Made by a program: the position numbers and the translations under genes. From an uncultured Collinsella sp. (GTDB lineage Bacteria; Actinomycetota; Coriobacteriia; Coriobacteriales; Coriobacteriaceae), in assembly GCA_902478995.1 (NCBI GenBank), contig CABSNF010000007.1, positions 1 through 40,201 on the forward strand: a stretch of DNA of 40,201 nucleotides, given 5' to 3'. Numbering within the stretch: position 1 is the stretch's first letter; every line of letters starts with the position of its first letter. Shown one piece after another: positions 7,096 to 16,271 of this stretch. The notes beneath the pieces are model-generated. The model saw nothing but the letters and a program-made list of their open reading frames with translations, was not told where the DNA came from and searched no databases.

Positions 7096-9093
7096 CTACT
7101 GCAGGTCCAGCTGGTCCAGATATTCCTTGCCGTGCTCGGAGATATGGCGCTTGCGGCCCGCTTCGTCGTTGCCCAGCAACAGGTTAAACATGGTCTCCAT
7201 CTTGGTGACGTCCTCGGGCTCCACCTTGATCAGGCGACGCGTCTCGGGGTTCATGGTGGTGAGCCACATCATGTCCGGGTCGTTCTCGCCAAGACCCTTG
7301 GAGCGGTTGATGGAGCACTTCTGGTCGCCAATCTCCTTGAGGATGCCGTTCTTCTCGAGCTCGGTGTAGGCAAAGTAGGTCTTCTCTTTGCAGTTGATCT
7401 CGTAGAGCGGCGATTCGGCGATATACACGTAACCTTCGTCGATAAGCGTGGGCACCAGGCGGTAGAGCATGGTGAGCACGAGCGTGCGGATGTGATAACC
7501 GTCGACGTCGGCGTCCGTACAGACGATGACCTTGTTCCAGTTGAGGTTGTCCAGGTCAAAGGCACCAAGGTTTTTGATGCGCTTGTCCTTGATCTCCACG
7601 CCGCAGCCCAGCACGCGCATGAGGTCCATGATGATGTCGGACTTAAAGATGCGCGGATAATCCTCCTTTAGGCAGTTGAGGATTTTGCCTCGGACGGGCA
7701 TAACGCCCTGGAACTCGGCATCGCGCGACGTGCGGATGGCGCCTGCTGCCGAGTCGCCCTCTACGATGTAGATCTCGCGACGGTTCTTATCTTTGGAGCG
7801 GCAGTCGATGAACTTCTGCACGCGGTTGGCCATGTCGGTCTTCTGCTGCAGGTTGGTTTTGATGCTCTGGCGCGTCTTCTCGGCGTTCTCGCGCGAACGC
7901 TTGTTGATGAGCACCTGCTCCATGATCTTGTTGGCGGCATCTTTGTTCTCGATCAGGTAGGTCGAGAGGCGCTCCTTAAAGAAGGCGGTCATGGCCTGCT
8001 GGATAAAGCGGTTATTAATAGCCTTCTTGGTTTGGTTCTCGTAGGACGTCTGGGTGGAGAAGCAGTTGGTCACAAGCACCAGACAGTCCTGGACGTCTTG
8101 CCACTTAATGCCGCTCTCGTTTTTGTTGTACTTGCCCTGTTGCTTAATGTAAGCATCGATGGCACTGGTCAGAGCGCTGCGGGCAGCCTTCTCGGGCGAG
8201 CCGCCGTTTTCGAGCCACGATGAGTTGTGGTAGTACTCCTGCATCATGAAGGTGCGCGAGAAGCACATGCACGCGGTGATCTTTACGTTGTAGTCGGGCA
8301 AGTCCTCGCGGTCGCGACCGCGACGGTCGGCCTCGATAAAGAAGGGCTCGGTAAGGTAGTCGGTACCGACCTTTTCGAGCACGTAGTCCTCGATGCCCTT
8401 GGGATAGCAGAAGTCCTCTTCGGTAAATTCGCCATCGTCGCCCTCAATACGCAGGCGGAAGGTCACGTTAGCGTTGACCACGGCCTGGCGGCGCATGGTC
8501 TCGCGATACCACTCGTGGGGAATGCTGATCGACGTAAAGACCTCAAGATCGGGGCGCCACTTGATGGTGGTGCCGGTACGGTTCTCGTCGCTGGGCTCAA
8601 TCTCGAGTGCCTTCTTCTTGGCGCCGACAACCTTGCCCTTCTTAAAGTGTAAGGAGTACTTGTTGCCATCGCGCCAGACGGTGACGTCCATGTACTCGGA
8701 GGCGTACTGGGTCGCGCACGAGCCCAGGCCGTTGGTACCGAGCGAGAAGTCGTAGTCGCCGCCCTGGTTGTTGTTGTATTTGCCGCCGGCGTAGAGCTCG
8801 CAAAAGACGAGCTCCCAGTTAAAGCGCTTCTCGGAGGGGTTCCAGTCGAGTGGGCAGCCGCGGCCATTGTCCTCTACCTGAATGGAGCCATCGCGAAAGG
8901 CGGTAAGGGTGATGAGTTTGCCGTAGCCCTGGCGCGCCTCGTCAACGGCGTTGGACAGGATCTCGAAGGCGGCATGCGCGCAGCCGTCGAGTCCGTCCGA
9001 GCCAAAGATGACGGCGGGGCGCAGGCGTACGCGCTCCTCGTCCTTGAGCTGGCGGATACTGTCGTTACCATAGTTTGCGGTGTTTTTTGCCAT
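7096..9093 (-). CDS. parE: Type IIA DNA topoisomerase subunit B (topoisomerase IV / gyrase B family)
   Basis: The 665-aa product is the ATPase and TOPRIM subunit of the topoisomerase. GHKL motifs are E44..N48 (FEILSNAVDEA), DNGRGCP at 75-81 and LGTNGLGSCATQYASE around 118-133. The transducer lysine loop is NQTKKAI. TOPRIM metal sites are EGDSAAG and DADVDG, with PVRGKILN between. It starts at 9093, with AAGGAG in GCAAAGGAGCACC some 17 bases upstream, and is the first gene of the parE-parC operon. Length is normal for a subunit without the proteobacterial insert. It has clear homology to both ParE and GyrB; the naming follows its partner. Confidence 0.9.
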   Translation of the reverse strand: MAKNTANYGNDSIRQLKDEERVRLRPAVIFGSDGLDGCAHAAFEILSNAVDEARQGYGKLITLTAFRDGSIQVEDNGRGCPLDWNPSEKRFNWELVFCELYAGGKYNNNQGGDYDFSLGTNGLGSCATQYASEYMDVTVWRDGNKYSLHFKKGKVVGAKKKALEIEPSDENRTGTTIKWRPDLEVFTSISIPHEWYRETMRRQAVVNANVTFRLRIEGDDGEFTEEDFCYPKGIEDYVLEKVGTDYLTEPFFIEADRRGRDREDLPDYNVKITACMCFSRTFMMQEYYHNSSWLENGGSPEKAARSALTSAIDAYIKQQGKYNKNESGIKWQDVQDCLVLVTNCFSTQTSYENQTKKAINNRFIQQAMTAFFKERLSTYLIENKDAANKIMEQVLINKRSRENAEKTRQSIKTNLQQKTDMANRVQKFIDCRSKDKNRREIYIVEGDSAAGAIRTSRDAEFQGVMPVRGKILNCLKEDYPRIFKSDIIMDLMRVLGCGVEIKDKRIKNLGAFDLDNLNWNKVIVCTDADVDGYHIRTLVLTMLYRLVPTLIDEGYVYIAESPLYEINCKEKTYFAYTELEKNGILKEIGDQKCSINRSKGLGENDPDMMWLTTMNPETRRLIKVEPEDVTKMETMFNLLLGNDEAGRKRHISEHGKEYLDQLDLQ

Positions 9094-9147
9094 ACTCGCT
9101 CTCTCGGTGCTCCTTTGCTGCGTTTAAGTCATATAGATAGTCAAGGT

Positions 9148-9176
9148 AGCATAGCCCAGCCCACAGACGATTCCAA
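9148..9176 (-). promoter_or_regulatory. parE-parC promoter
   Basis: On the minus strand, TTGGAA (9176-9171) and TATGCT (9153-9148) are separated by exactly 17 bases. The predicted start is about 9141, giving a leader of roughly 48 bases. Confidence 0.6.
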
Positions 9177-9187
9177 CCAACACGAAA

Positions 9188-9262
9188 TCCATCGAACAAT
9201 CGTTCGGAGTTCGATGGAGATTCGTTTACTCGGACAAAACCGAGTCGGCTCTGTCCGAGTAA
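9188..9262. repeat. Two tandem palindromes in the divergent parE / XRE intergenic region
   Basis: TCCATCGAAC (9188-9197) pairs with GTTCGATGGA (9209-9218), and TTACTCGGACA (9226-9236) pairs with TGTCCGAGTAA (9252-9262). They lie upstream of both divergent promoters without overlapping either -10 box. They may be operators, or stem-loops in an unannotated transcript. Confidence 0.6.
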
Positions 9263-9319
9263 GTTTGAATAGCGAATCGAAATTGCTATGTCCGCATAGC
9301 GATGGCGGATATGGTTTCC

Positions 9320-9397
9320 GTAATGACAGATATAGTTGACATTGGCTGATAGATGCAATATATATGTGTCATGTTGCAACGGATATCTGTCCATTAC
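9320..9397 (+). promoter_or_regulatory. Promoter of the XRE-membrane protein operon, flanked by an inverted repeat
   Basis: A near-consensus promoter is present: TTGACA at 9336-9341, a 17-base spacer, TATATA at 9359-9364, with start near 9371. GTAATGACAGATAT (9320-9333) and ATATCTGTCCATTAC (9383-9397) are inverted copies differing by one inserted base and bracket the promoter symmetrically. This geometry fits autoregulation by the XRE protein encoded 16 bases downstream, which is inference. Confidence 0.7.
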
Positions 9398-9412
9398 TAC
9401 GAAAGGAACTCC

Positions 9413-9643
9413 ATGCCGGGCAAAAAGAACCTACGCATGAAGGCGGCGCGCGCGGCGGTTGGCCTTTCGCAAGCTGACTTGGCCGAGGCCGTGGGCGTTA
9501 CGCGCCAGACCATCGGCCTGATCGAGGCGGGCGGCTACAACCCCACGCTCAATTTGTGCGTGGCAATCTGTAAAGCGCTACGCGTTACGTTGAACGACTT
9601 GTTTTGGGAAGACGAGAGCGACGTCGACCCTGACGCTCTTTAG
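9413..9643 (+). CDS. Small XRE-family (Cro/CI-type) transcriptional regulator
   Basis: The 76-aa product is essentially one helix-turn-helix domain: LSQADLAEAVGVTRQTIGLIEAG forms helices 2-3 (about residues 19-40), followed by NPTLNLCVAICKALRVTLNDLFW. This is the compact YgzD-like XRE class that usually regulates its own operon with a membrane protein. The start at 9413 has AAAGGA at 9402-9407; the upstream in-frame ATG lies in the promoter and is rejected. It lies nine bases before the membrane-protein gene. Confidence 0.9.
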   Translation: MPGKKNLRMKAARAAVGLSQADLAEAVGVTRQTIGLIEAGGYNPTLNLCVAICKALRVTLNDLFWEDESDVDPDAL

Positions 9644-9652
9644 GAGTTCGCT

Positions 9653-10237
9653 ATGAAATTTGAAGATTTAAAACTCGTGCAAAAGTGGCGTGAATATGCC
9701 GGCCCAAAGGATGAGCGCCTGGAGGCTGAGAGCGCGAAGATCTACAAGATTGGTTTCGTGCTGCTTTCGTTTGGCATGTTGATGATCTTTTTCTACCAGT
9801 TTATAGCTCGACAGGTTGCGTGGGTTCACAGCGACGCCAGTGAAATGCCGCATGGCTTTGCAACGCCGTTCGAGGCAGCCATGTATTTGTGGCTCGTTCT
9901 CGTGATGTTGATTTGCGCAGGACTGCAAACGCGGAAGGGCTATGTCGATACCAATCGTTTTGGGCAAACCGAGTATCTTCCTGTTGGATATTTCCTGCTT
10001 CTCAGCGGTCTTAGCGGCGCCGCGTTCGCGCTTGTTATTGCCGCAATGCGCTGTATCGCTGAGGCGCAGATCGTGCCGCTCGAAAGCGTCTTTTGGTTGG
10101 CGAACCTGGCCACGGGCGTGTTCTGCGGCGCGACGATTTTCGCGGCCACGTTTGCTGTCCTGTGCGCAACGTTTTTCACGGCGAAAAGACGCCGTGCCAA
10201 GCTCGAGGCAGAACTCGACTCCACTGACGATATCTAA
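9653..10237 (+). CDS. Four-helix membrane protein paired with an XRE regulator (DUF6773-like)
   Basis: This 194-aa integral membrane protein has helices at about 34-52 (GFVLLSFGMLMIFFYQFIA), 75-92, 107-130 and 142-172, with a charged N-terminal segment (KWREYAGPKDERLEAES) and a basic cytoplasmic tail (FTAKRRRAKLEAELD). XRE plus small multi-pass protein pairs of this type are widespread in Firmicutes and Actinobacteria and are unassigned in function; I recall DUF6773 for such partners but could not confirm it. It shares the promoter at 9336 with the regulator gene. Confidence 0.8.
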   Translation: MKFEDLKLVQKWREYAGPKDERLEAESAKIYKIGFVLLSFGMLMIFFYQFIARQVAWVHSDASEMPHGFATPFEAAMYLWLVLVMLICAGLQTRKGYVDTNRFGQTEYLPVGYFLLLSGLSGAAFALVIAAMRCIAEAQIVPLESVFWLANLATGVFCGATIFAATFAVLCATFFTAKRRRAKLEAELDSTDDI

Positions 10238-10242
10238 TGCGT

Positions 10243-10278
10243 AATGGGCTGGCTCTGGGTATCCAGAACCAGCCCATT
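10243..10278 (+). terminator. Bidirectional terminator hairpin
   Basis: AATGGGCTGGCTCTGG (10243-10258) pairs with CCAGAACCAGCCCATT (10263-10278), a 16-bp stem with one G-T wobble and a four-base loop, followed by TGATGTT. It sits between the convergent membrane-protein and surface-protein genes. Confidence 0.75.
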
Positions 10279-10326
10279 TGATGTTCGATGAGCCGAGTCG
10301 GCGTCTCTCGCAAAGGTAACTGAGAG

Positions 10327-13300
10327 CTAGTGAGGCTTATCAGAATTGACCTCATCGGCGGTGTCGGTTTCGAGCGCCGTGCGGCGGGCGCTGTAGGCGA
10401 CGAGGCCGGCGCCTGCCGCGGCGAGTGCTGCTGCGGCTGCCGTAAGGGGAGCGTTGACATCGCCCGTGCTCGCAAGCGCGCCCGCTTTTCCGGGGCGCTT
10501 GTTATTGCCGTGATCCTTGCCGCTGCCAGAGCCACTGCCGCTACCGGAGCTGCTTCCGCCGGAGCCACCTCCACTCGTGCCGCCATCGCCGTCGACCGTC
10601 ATCGGTGCATCGTGAAGCCCCGTCGTATCCGCTTTGTCGCATACGCCGACCTGAACTTCTGAGCGTTCGCATGCCGCGTCGGGCACATGAAGCTCGTGCA
10701 GTACGGCACCCAGCGCCGAGTTTGCGCCCGGTCGAATTTCCTCGAGCGTTACGGGATCGAGCGCCACCAGATTACGCGCCTTCGCATACAGCGTTACGCG
10801 TTTGCCCACTTCGTCGCTCCAACTCTCGGGGATAGCGAAGCTCATGCGGAACTGTGCCGTGCAACCCGGTGCCAGCACGGCGTTGCCGCTGTCGGCTACC
10901 AGCGGGTGCGTTGCAAAACGTGCGTCCAGCGTCTCGAGCGCGTACTTCACGTGTGCCATGTCGTTGGCCGAAGCATCCTCGGCAAGCTCCGGATCGTAGA
11001 TCGATGCCATGCGTGCGTTCGCTCCGAACCCGATGGATGCGCTGGAGAACGGCTGGCTGGAGCCCTCTCGGTACAGATCGATCGTGCCGGCGGTCAGCAA
11101 GGTGTTGCCGTCGTTTCGCACCGTGACCATGAAGGATTCGCCTGCTGCTCCGGGCACCACCGCGCCCGAGGTAGCGACTGCGCCCGTCGGAGTGGCACAC
11201 GCCACCAAGGGTACTTCGATGCCGTGCAGCTCTGCCTCGCTCTTCTCCGCGCTTACAATGTGCGTGGCGAGTGCGGAGAGCATGTCTCCCGACGTCAAAA
11301 AAGTCGTTATCTGATCGACGGGATGGTCCAGCTCGCACATCACGAACGGCTCCGTGAACAGATCGCCTGCCAAGGTGCTGGCGAAGATGCGGAAGTGCTT
11401 GCCCATCACTGCTACCGGGTTGCCTTCTTCGTCGTAGGTTTGTCCTACCTTGCCATCGGTGTTCTCTACATAGAGCACGCACCTGCCGTTGTTGCTTACG
11501 CTAAACGATGCCGGGCCACAGCCTGCGGCACCCACGGGCTGCGTTGCAAATGCCGATGCGCCTCGCGCCCAAGTAATATGCTGCAGTTGCTCGTTGACGG
11601 TTGCCAAAAAGCCCGAATGTTGTGGCCACGGCACCGCACGGGGTACTGTGGCGTCTGGTGACATAACGCCCCAGCCCGCAATGGACTGGCCGATCACGGC
11701 GTACGATGCGCAGCCGCAACCGTCTGCGGTCTCGTACGCAACGGGCACCACCATTTTGCCGTTGATATTCTCGGGCGTGCCCAGCTCGATACTCGACGGT
11801 GCCTGCGGAAAGCGGAGGACCTGACGGAACGTGAGACTGTCGCCCAAATCATCCGACCACAGGGTAAAGCATTCCAGCGCAACCTCGGCCTCGCTGCCGA
11901 GCGCCTTCTCTGCGGTGGTTCCGCGGCGGTGGAGGTAAGCGCCCGACAGGCGCCCGTTGACCAGCGTCTTGCCCACCGTGATGCGTGGACACTGCAGACA
12001 ATGGTGGCCATCCTCCTGAAGGCGGCCGCGCGAGATGCTGCGCCACGACGTGTGCGACATCACGCGAACTCCGTCGTTGCTTATGCGCAGGCGCACAACG
12101 GACAGTATGCCGGCTGTGCTTGCCGTATCGAAAAGGGTGTTGTCGCCGTCGGGGCGCTCGCCCGAGACCAACAGCACGTAGGCGTCCTGGTTTCCTCTTC
12201 CGTCCGTATATTCCACCACGTCGAAGTCGTAATCGTATATGCCGTCGCGCTCCACGTCGCCCTCGCCAAAGCCAAGGGGGAAGTCCACGGGCGTGGGGGC
12301 AGACCACGCGCCGTTTGCCTTTGTGTGCACCACCAGGCGCGAGCGGCCATTGTCGCCGTAGCGCACCGAGGCGATACGGAACAGGCATTCTACGCCGGCG
12401 ATAATCGCCAGCTTCATGTGGGCTTCGCTGAGCACGCCAGTAAACAGCACGTTGTCGCTCGAGGGCTTGATGCCGCCACGCTCGTCCTCCGATACACCAG
12501 CAGAATTGGCGTTGGGGTCCACAACGGCGTCCTTCGCCTGCCCGATATGGGCGTACGCATACATCGGCGCGGCGTTTTCGTCGTTCTCTATCAGTGCATG
12601 GACGAAATGCTCGATCTGTCCCGTGTCGTCGCTTTCTGCATCCGCCTTGAGCTCAATGCGCGTGACCGCTTGATCCCAATCGCGCACGACAGGCGCGACG
12701 TTTACGGCGGTGGCCTCAACCTCGGCGCGTGCGAGTAGCTCGGCGTTGGTGACGATGGTGGCCGATGCGATAAATTGCGGTACGCCGCCCGCCTCGATGT
12801 TGCCGGGCGTGCCGAAGCAGGCATCCAACGTGTAAGGCGTATCTCCGCCCAATGCGAGCTCAGAGCGCTGGAGCACATACTGGTTGCCATTGTTCACCGA
12901 CATATTCCACGAATCGAGGAGCGTGGGCCACGACCCCGACCAAGCCTTGGTGGTCCACTTGAACATTACGAACTGGAGTATCACATCGACATCGACGTCC
13001 GCACCCACGCGCAGTCGCGGAAGCTGGTGTCCATCTGCCTTCTCGTACCCAATGAACAGCGTGAGGGATGCAGCGCCGCGCACGGCAGACGAAGCGACGC
13101 CTGCAACGCCGGCGCCAAAGGTGACGGCAAGCCCGATCTGGATGGTGAACGAGCCCGAGGTGTTTGAATAGTCGAGCGAAATGTTTTTAAAAAACGCCGC
13201 GCCGCTGCCGTGCGTGTGGGCACCCACGGCGAGCGCCAGCTTCGCCAGCACCCAGGGGTTGACGTTTAGGAAAAACGGCACCGGTCCTAGGGTAAACTGC

Positions 13301-14694
13301 TCGGTCCAATTGAGGTCGGTTCTTATCTGGAAGAGAGCCTTGATATTGCCGTATGCGGGGTCGTTGTTGTTACCCCAGGTTTTGCCCACCCAATCGTAGG
13401 CGAGCGAGCCGTACAGCTGTGTGGCGATATCCATCGTGAACAGCAGCGTGCAATGGTGGCGAAGGAGCTTGGTGTTTCTTGGATCGGTACCCGAACCGGC
13501 ACTCATACTCTTATATTGATTCCACTTCCCCTCCATCTCGTCGAGGTAGCGGTTTGCCTGCTTGGCACCCGACTCGCGCGGTGACTTCTTCCAGTACTCT
13601 GGATCAGGGTTACCCGAATCGTTCATGTAGCCGACCGGCTTGTATCCTCCGCCAAACAGTACGTACCCGGCAAACGAGAAATCGAACAGAATGGGGAACG
13701 AGGGCATCCAGCAGGTGAACTTGTTGCCGCCGATGCCGGGAAACGCCGCTGGGAAATCAAACGGAGTGATCTCTTGGTCCATAGTGGTGGGAATGATGGT
13801 GGTCGAGCCCGATTCCGCCTTTGCGGCCGGCGCGGTGACAACGGCCATGGGGGAGGAGAGTGTATAGGTTTTGCCCTGATAGTCGAGGACGAAGCGCAGC
13901 TTGCACCCTTCTTCTAGAAGGCCCGATGTCGTATCGAGGAACTTGTCTTCGAGTGTGAACGTTGCCAGATTGTCCGAACCCGATGCACTGGCCTTGACTT
14001 GGCCAATCTGCGTGACGGTTTCGGATGAGCTGTCCGCGGCAGGCGTCACTTTGTTGATACGCAGCGTTGCCTGTCCACCTTGTGGCAGATGGGTCTGCAC
14101 GGTAAAGGCGTGCGTATCGGGCTGCTCGTTTGCTGTGTCGTCCTTCGGCAATGCCATAAACGTGGCTTCAGCGTACTGGATGTCCCATTCGTCGAATGTG
14201 AGCTGGCGAAAGTACGGCTCGCCGTCGGAAAGCGGACGCGTGGGCGCGGTTATGGCGGTGCCGCCCTGGATGCGCGCAAGGGGAATCTCGACATCACGGT
14301 AGCCCGCCATGCTAATGGAGATGCCGCCGTTAAAGTCGTACGCGTCGAGAAGCGTTGCCTCGTCCACGTAGCCTTCCGAAAGCGGCGCGACCTCAAAGAT
14401 GGCCGTGCCTTCGTCATCGGTCGTGGCGGCGAGCTGCTTGCCTGCGGCATAGCGCGATGTGAGCGTGACCTGGGCACCCGTGATGGGCGTATTCTTGTTG
14501 GCGACGTCGACCACGACCACACCAAACATGGTGCGCGAGAGAACGAGCACCCTGAAAGGGTCTTTTTCGTCGGCATAGGCTTCGGTGGGCGCGAACGGCA
14601 ATATGAAGGCGTTTGCGCTTCCCGGCGCGCGCGGCAACATAATGCTCGCCAGCGAGGACGCTCCGGCAACGAGTAGCGAACGGCGATCAAGCAT
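10327..14694 (-). CDS. Giant secreted, probably sortase-anchored surface protein (1455 aa)
   Basis: The start at 14694 has GGGAG seven bases upstream; the longer frame adds 32 implausible residues. The N-terminus MLDRRSLLVAGASSLAS has a twin-arginine motif before a hydrophobic stretch, so Tat export is likely. A Big/CNA-like segment near 60-160 (VVVDVANKNTPITGAQVTL, DDEGTAIFEV) resembles carboxypeptidase-regulatory beta-sandwiches. The central region is unrecognised, aromatic- and glycine-rich, with several internal CxC pairs (CLQC, GCGC). Near the end comes an SGGGSGGSSSGSGSGSG linker, then LASTGD (about 1407-1412), an alanine-rich helix and a short tail: an LAxTG variant of the sortase signal. 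An adhesin or polymer-binding role is inference. It follows a LuxR-type regulator on the same strand. Confidence 0.85.
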   Translation of the reverse strand: MLDRRSLLVAGASSLASIMLPRAPGSANAFILPFAPTEAYADEKDPFRVLVLSRTMFGVVVVDVANKNTPITGAQVTLTSRYAAGKQLAATTDDEGTAIFEVAPLSEGYVDEATLLDAYDFNGGISISMAGYRDVEIPLARIQGGTAITAPTRPLSDGEPYFRQLTFDEWDIQYAEATFMALPKDDTANEQPDTHAFTVQTHLPQGGQATLRINKVTPAADSSSETVTQIGQVKASASGSDNLATFTLEDKFLDTTSGLLEEGCKLRFVLDYQGKTYTLSSPMAVVTAPAAKAESGSTTIIPTTMDQEITPFDFPAAFPGIGGNKFTCWMPSFPILFDFSFAGYVLFGGGYKPVGYMNDSGNPDPEYWKKSPRESGAKQANRYLDEMEGKWNQYKSMSAGSGTDPRNTKLLRHHCTLLFTMDIATQLYGSLAYDWVGKTWGNNNDPAYGNIKALFQIRTDLNWTEQFTLGPVPFFLNVNPWVLAKLALAVGAHTHGSGAAFFKNISLDYSNTSGSFTIQIGLAVTFGAGVAGVASSAVRGAASLTLFIGYEKADGHQLPRLRVGADVDVDVILQFVMFKWTTKAWSGSWPTLLDSWNMSVNNGNQYVLQRSELALGGDTPYTLDACFGTPGNIEAGGVPQFIASATIVTNAELLARAEVEATAVNVAPVVRDWDQAVTRIELKADAESDDTGQIEHFVHALIENDENAAPMYAYAHIGQAKDAVVDPNANSAGVSEDERGGIKPSSDNVLFTGVLSEAHMKLAIIAGVECLFRIASVRYGDNGRSRLVVHTKANGAWSAPTPVDFPLGFGEGDVERDGIYDYDFDVVEYTDGRGNQDAYVLLVSGERPDGDNTLFDTASTAGILSVVRLRISNDGVRVMSHTSWRSISRGRLQEDGHHCLQCPRITVGKTLVNGRLSGAYLHRRGTTAEKALGSEAEVALECFTLWSDDLGDSLTFRQVLRFPQAPSSIELGTPENINGKMVVPVAYETADGCGCASYAVIGQSIAGWGVMSPDATVPRAVPWPQHSGFLATVNEQLQHITWARGASAFATQPVGAAGCGPASFSVSNNGRCVLYVENTDGKVGQTYDEEGNPVAVMGKHFRIFASTLAGDLFTEPFVMCELDHPVDQITTFLTSGDMLSALATHIVSAEKSEAELHGIEVPLVACATPTGAVATSGAVVPGAAGESFMVTVRNDGNTLLTAGTIDLYREGSSQPFSSASIGFGANARMASIYDPELAEDASANDMAHVKYALETLDARFATHPLVADSGNAVLAPGCTAQFRMSFAIPESWSDEVGKRVTLYAKARNLVALDPVTLEEIRPGANSALGAVLHELHVPDAACERSEVQVGVCDKADTTGLHDAPMTVDGDGGTSGGGSGGSSSGSGSGSGSGKDHGNNKRPGKAGALASTGDVNAPLTAAAAALAAAGAGLVAYSARRTALETDTADEVNSDKPH

Positions 14695-14800
14695 TTTGGG
14701 CTCCCATCCCGCAGATATCGGTGGAAATAATCCAATTATGCGAGAAGGTGCCCCGTGGTGGTAGTGCCGTTCAAGGGCCAAAATGTCCAAATTGATTGAG

Positions 14801-14830
14801 CGAAAGCGCCAGGACCCCAGAGCGCTTTCG
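14801..14830 (-). terminator. Weak hairpin between the LuxR-type gene and the surface-protein gene
   Basis: CGAAAGCGC (14801-14809) pairs with GCGCTTTCG (14822-14830) around a 12-base loop, starting 21 bases after the regulator's stop. On the minus strand it is followed by CTCAATCAATTT. It could be a leaky terminator or attenuator. A separate promoter for the surface gene is not clear; CATAAT near 14735 is a possible -10. Confidence 0.45.
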
Positions 14831-14850
14831 ATACGACGGGCAGTCTGCCG

Positions 14851-15855
14851 CTAGCGCAACATGTGGGCAACCAGCTCGGCGCGAGTTCCGATACCAAGCT
14901 TGGCATACACTCCTGATAGGCGGTTTTTGACGGTGCCCGGCGATACTCCCATATGGCGTGCGATTTCGACGTTGGTCCACCCACGACAGGCGAGCATGGC
15001 CATGGTGAATTCCGTGGTCGTTAGATCGTCGGCCACGTCCTCGCCCGAATCGGGGTTGTGGATGCGCCGCCAACCGTAGCTGAATCGATACGTGATCTCG
15101 ATGATGCGCGCGAAGTCGTCAGGGTATTGCGTTTTTAGGCACGCCTCGATGAGCCCCTGTAAAAGACCGTGGTGCTCGCCAATGAGCTCAATAAGGCCGT
15201 CGGGACGCGCAATGTTCCAAGCGGTTCCGAAGTGTGCCTTTGCGGCGTCGATGTCCTTGAGGCTCATGCATGCCATGGAGGCTGCCAGGTGCAGGAACAG
15301 TTCCGAGATCGGATAGCTTCCCTGTTTCATGATTAGGGCATTTTCCGCCATGCCTAGGCTGCGGCCGTATTCGCCGCGCAGATACAAGGCGTGCGCCATC
15401 ACGTAGCTGGCGAACAGGCGCAGGCCTTCGGGCAGATGCGCCGCAAGCGGATAAAACTCTTCGGCAGAATACGGGGAAGGCAAGTGTAGCAGGACGCTTG
15501 CGGCCGAGGCGAACAGGATGTGCATGGCGTGGTCGGCGAGCGATTCCTCGTCAGTTGGCGTATCGAGGATGCCCGCAAGACAGCGGCGGGCGTCGGCGAT
15601 ACGGTTGAGCGACAGACTGGCGTATCCGCAGATAAAGCATGCGGAATAGCGCAGTGCGGAATCGGTGGCGTCAAGATAGGGGCGCGCCGTCTTGGCAGCG
15701 AGGGCGGCCTGTCCGCGAAAGTACAGCGCTTCTGCCGCGGCGATGGTGCGCGAATCGGGGTCGGAAATGCCTGCAACCGCAGCGTCAATCTGCCCCGGCA
15801 CAAAGGCGGTGCACATCAACGGCATGGGAACGCGTGGGTGGCCATTGCAGTCCAT
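14851..15855 (-). CDS. LuxR-family transcriptional regulator with helical sensor region
   Basis: The 334-aa product starts at the ATG at 15855, seven bases after GGGAG; a 12-residue upstream extension is possible. Residues about 20-260 are alanine- and leucine-rich helices resembling TPR-like arrays (YFRGQAALAAKTARPYL, SLSLNRIADARRCLAGIL, HFGTAWNIARPDGLIEL). The C-terminal 60 residues are a LuxR/GerE helix-turn-helix: LTTTEFTMAMLACRGWTN, then EIARHMGVSPGTVKNRLSGVYAKLGI. This architecture is expanded in Coriobacteria, where such genes often sit beside the surface or transport gene they control. The likely target is the surface protein directly downstream, which is inference. The ligand is unknown. 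Confidence 0.88.
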   Translation of the reverse strand: MDCNGHPRVPMPLMCTAFVPGQIDAAVAGISDPDSRTIAAAEALYFRGQAALAAKTARPYLDATDSALRYSACFICGYASLSLNRIADARRCLAGILDTPTDEESLADHAMHILFASAASVLLHLPSPYSAEEFYPLAAHLPEGLRLFASYVMAHALYLRGEYGRSLGMAENALIMKQGSYPISELFLHLAASMACMSLKDIDAAKAHFGTAWNIARPDGLIELIGEHHGLLQGLIEACLKTQYPDDFARIIEITYRFSYGWRRIHNPDSGEDVADDLTTTEFTMAMLACRGWTNVEIARHMGVSPGTVKNRLSGVYAKLGIGTRAELVAHMLR

Positions 15856-15938
15856 CTTCCATCTCCCAACAGCTGGCAACACTGGCAGCAATTGTACTCC
15901 TGTTACTCGGGACTGGAATTTTTGGGTATTGCCTACGT

Positions 15939-16271
15939 TTATGCCGAACGCATAAAGGAAGAGTCTATTGGCGATGCTCTCAAGGTGGCTACCGAAGCCA
16001 AGCTGACCTCGATATTAGGAAAAATTGCCACCCCTGCAAAAAGCTCTGCCGCAGCGATGGGAAACGCATCTTCTGGGCATTCCGGCGTCTCCAGCCAGCG
16101 CTGGACTGCTGCTGTCGCCTGCGCGTTGGCGAGCGGGGCGTGGGGACCGTCCGGCGACCAGCGGTGACGGGCGAGCCCTGCCGCGTACGTGGGACTCCAT
16201 CGGCGTAGACCCATGACCCCCATGGCATCGGAGAAGTTCACCATGGCGTCCAGGACTTTACCGTCCGGCAC
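15939..16271 (-). CDS. Hypothetical protein, unrecognised
   Basis: This minus-strand frame of up to 110 codons (GTG at 16271, or ATG at 16241) lies upstream of the LuxR-type gene. The product has LRRWSPTYAAGLARHRWSP, an alanine-rich middle and FPIAAAELFAGVAIF. The frame stays open upstream without a start codon until about 16350, so it may be the 3' part of a decayed gene. I recognise no family and no clear ribosome-binding site. 16272-16460 shows nothing else I can support. Confidence 0.3.
   Translation of the reverse strand: MPDGKVLDAMVNFSDAMGVMGLRRWSPTYAAGLARHRWSPDGPHAPLANAQATAAVQRWLETPECPEDAFPIAAAELFAGVAIFPNIEVSLASVATLRASPIDSSFMRSA

Noticed and set aside
5365..7671. 768-codon plus-strand ORF
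   Set aside because: It is antisense to parC and parE, which have complete motif sets; it arises from GC-rich third positions.
10500..10580. Repetitive GC-rich stretch within the surface-protein gene
   Set aside because: It encodes the Gly-Ser linker before the anchor and is ordinary low-complexity coding sequence.
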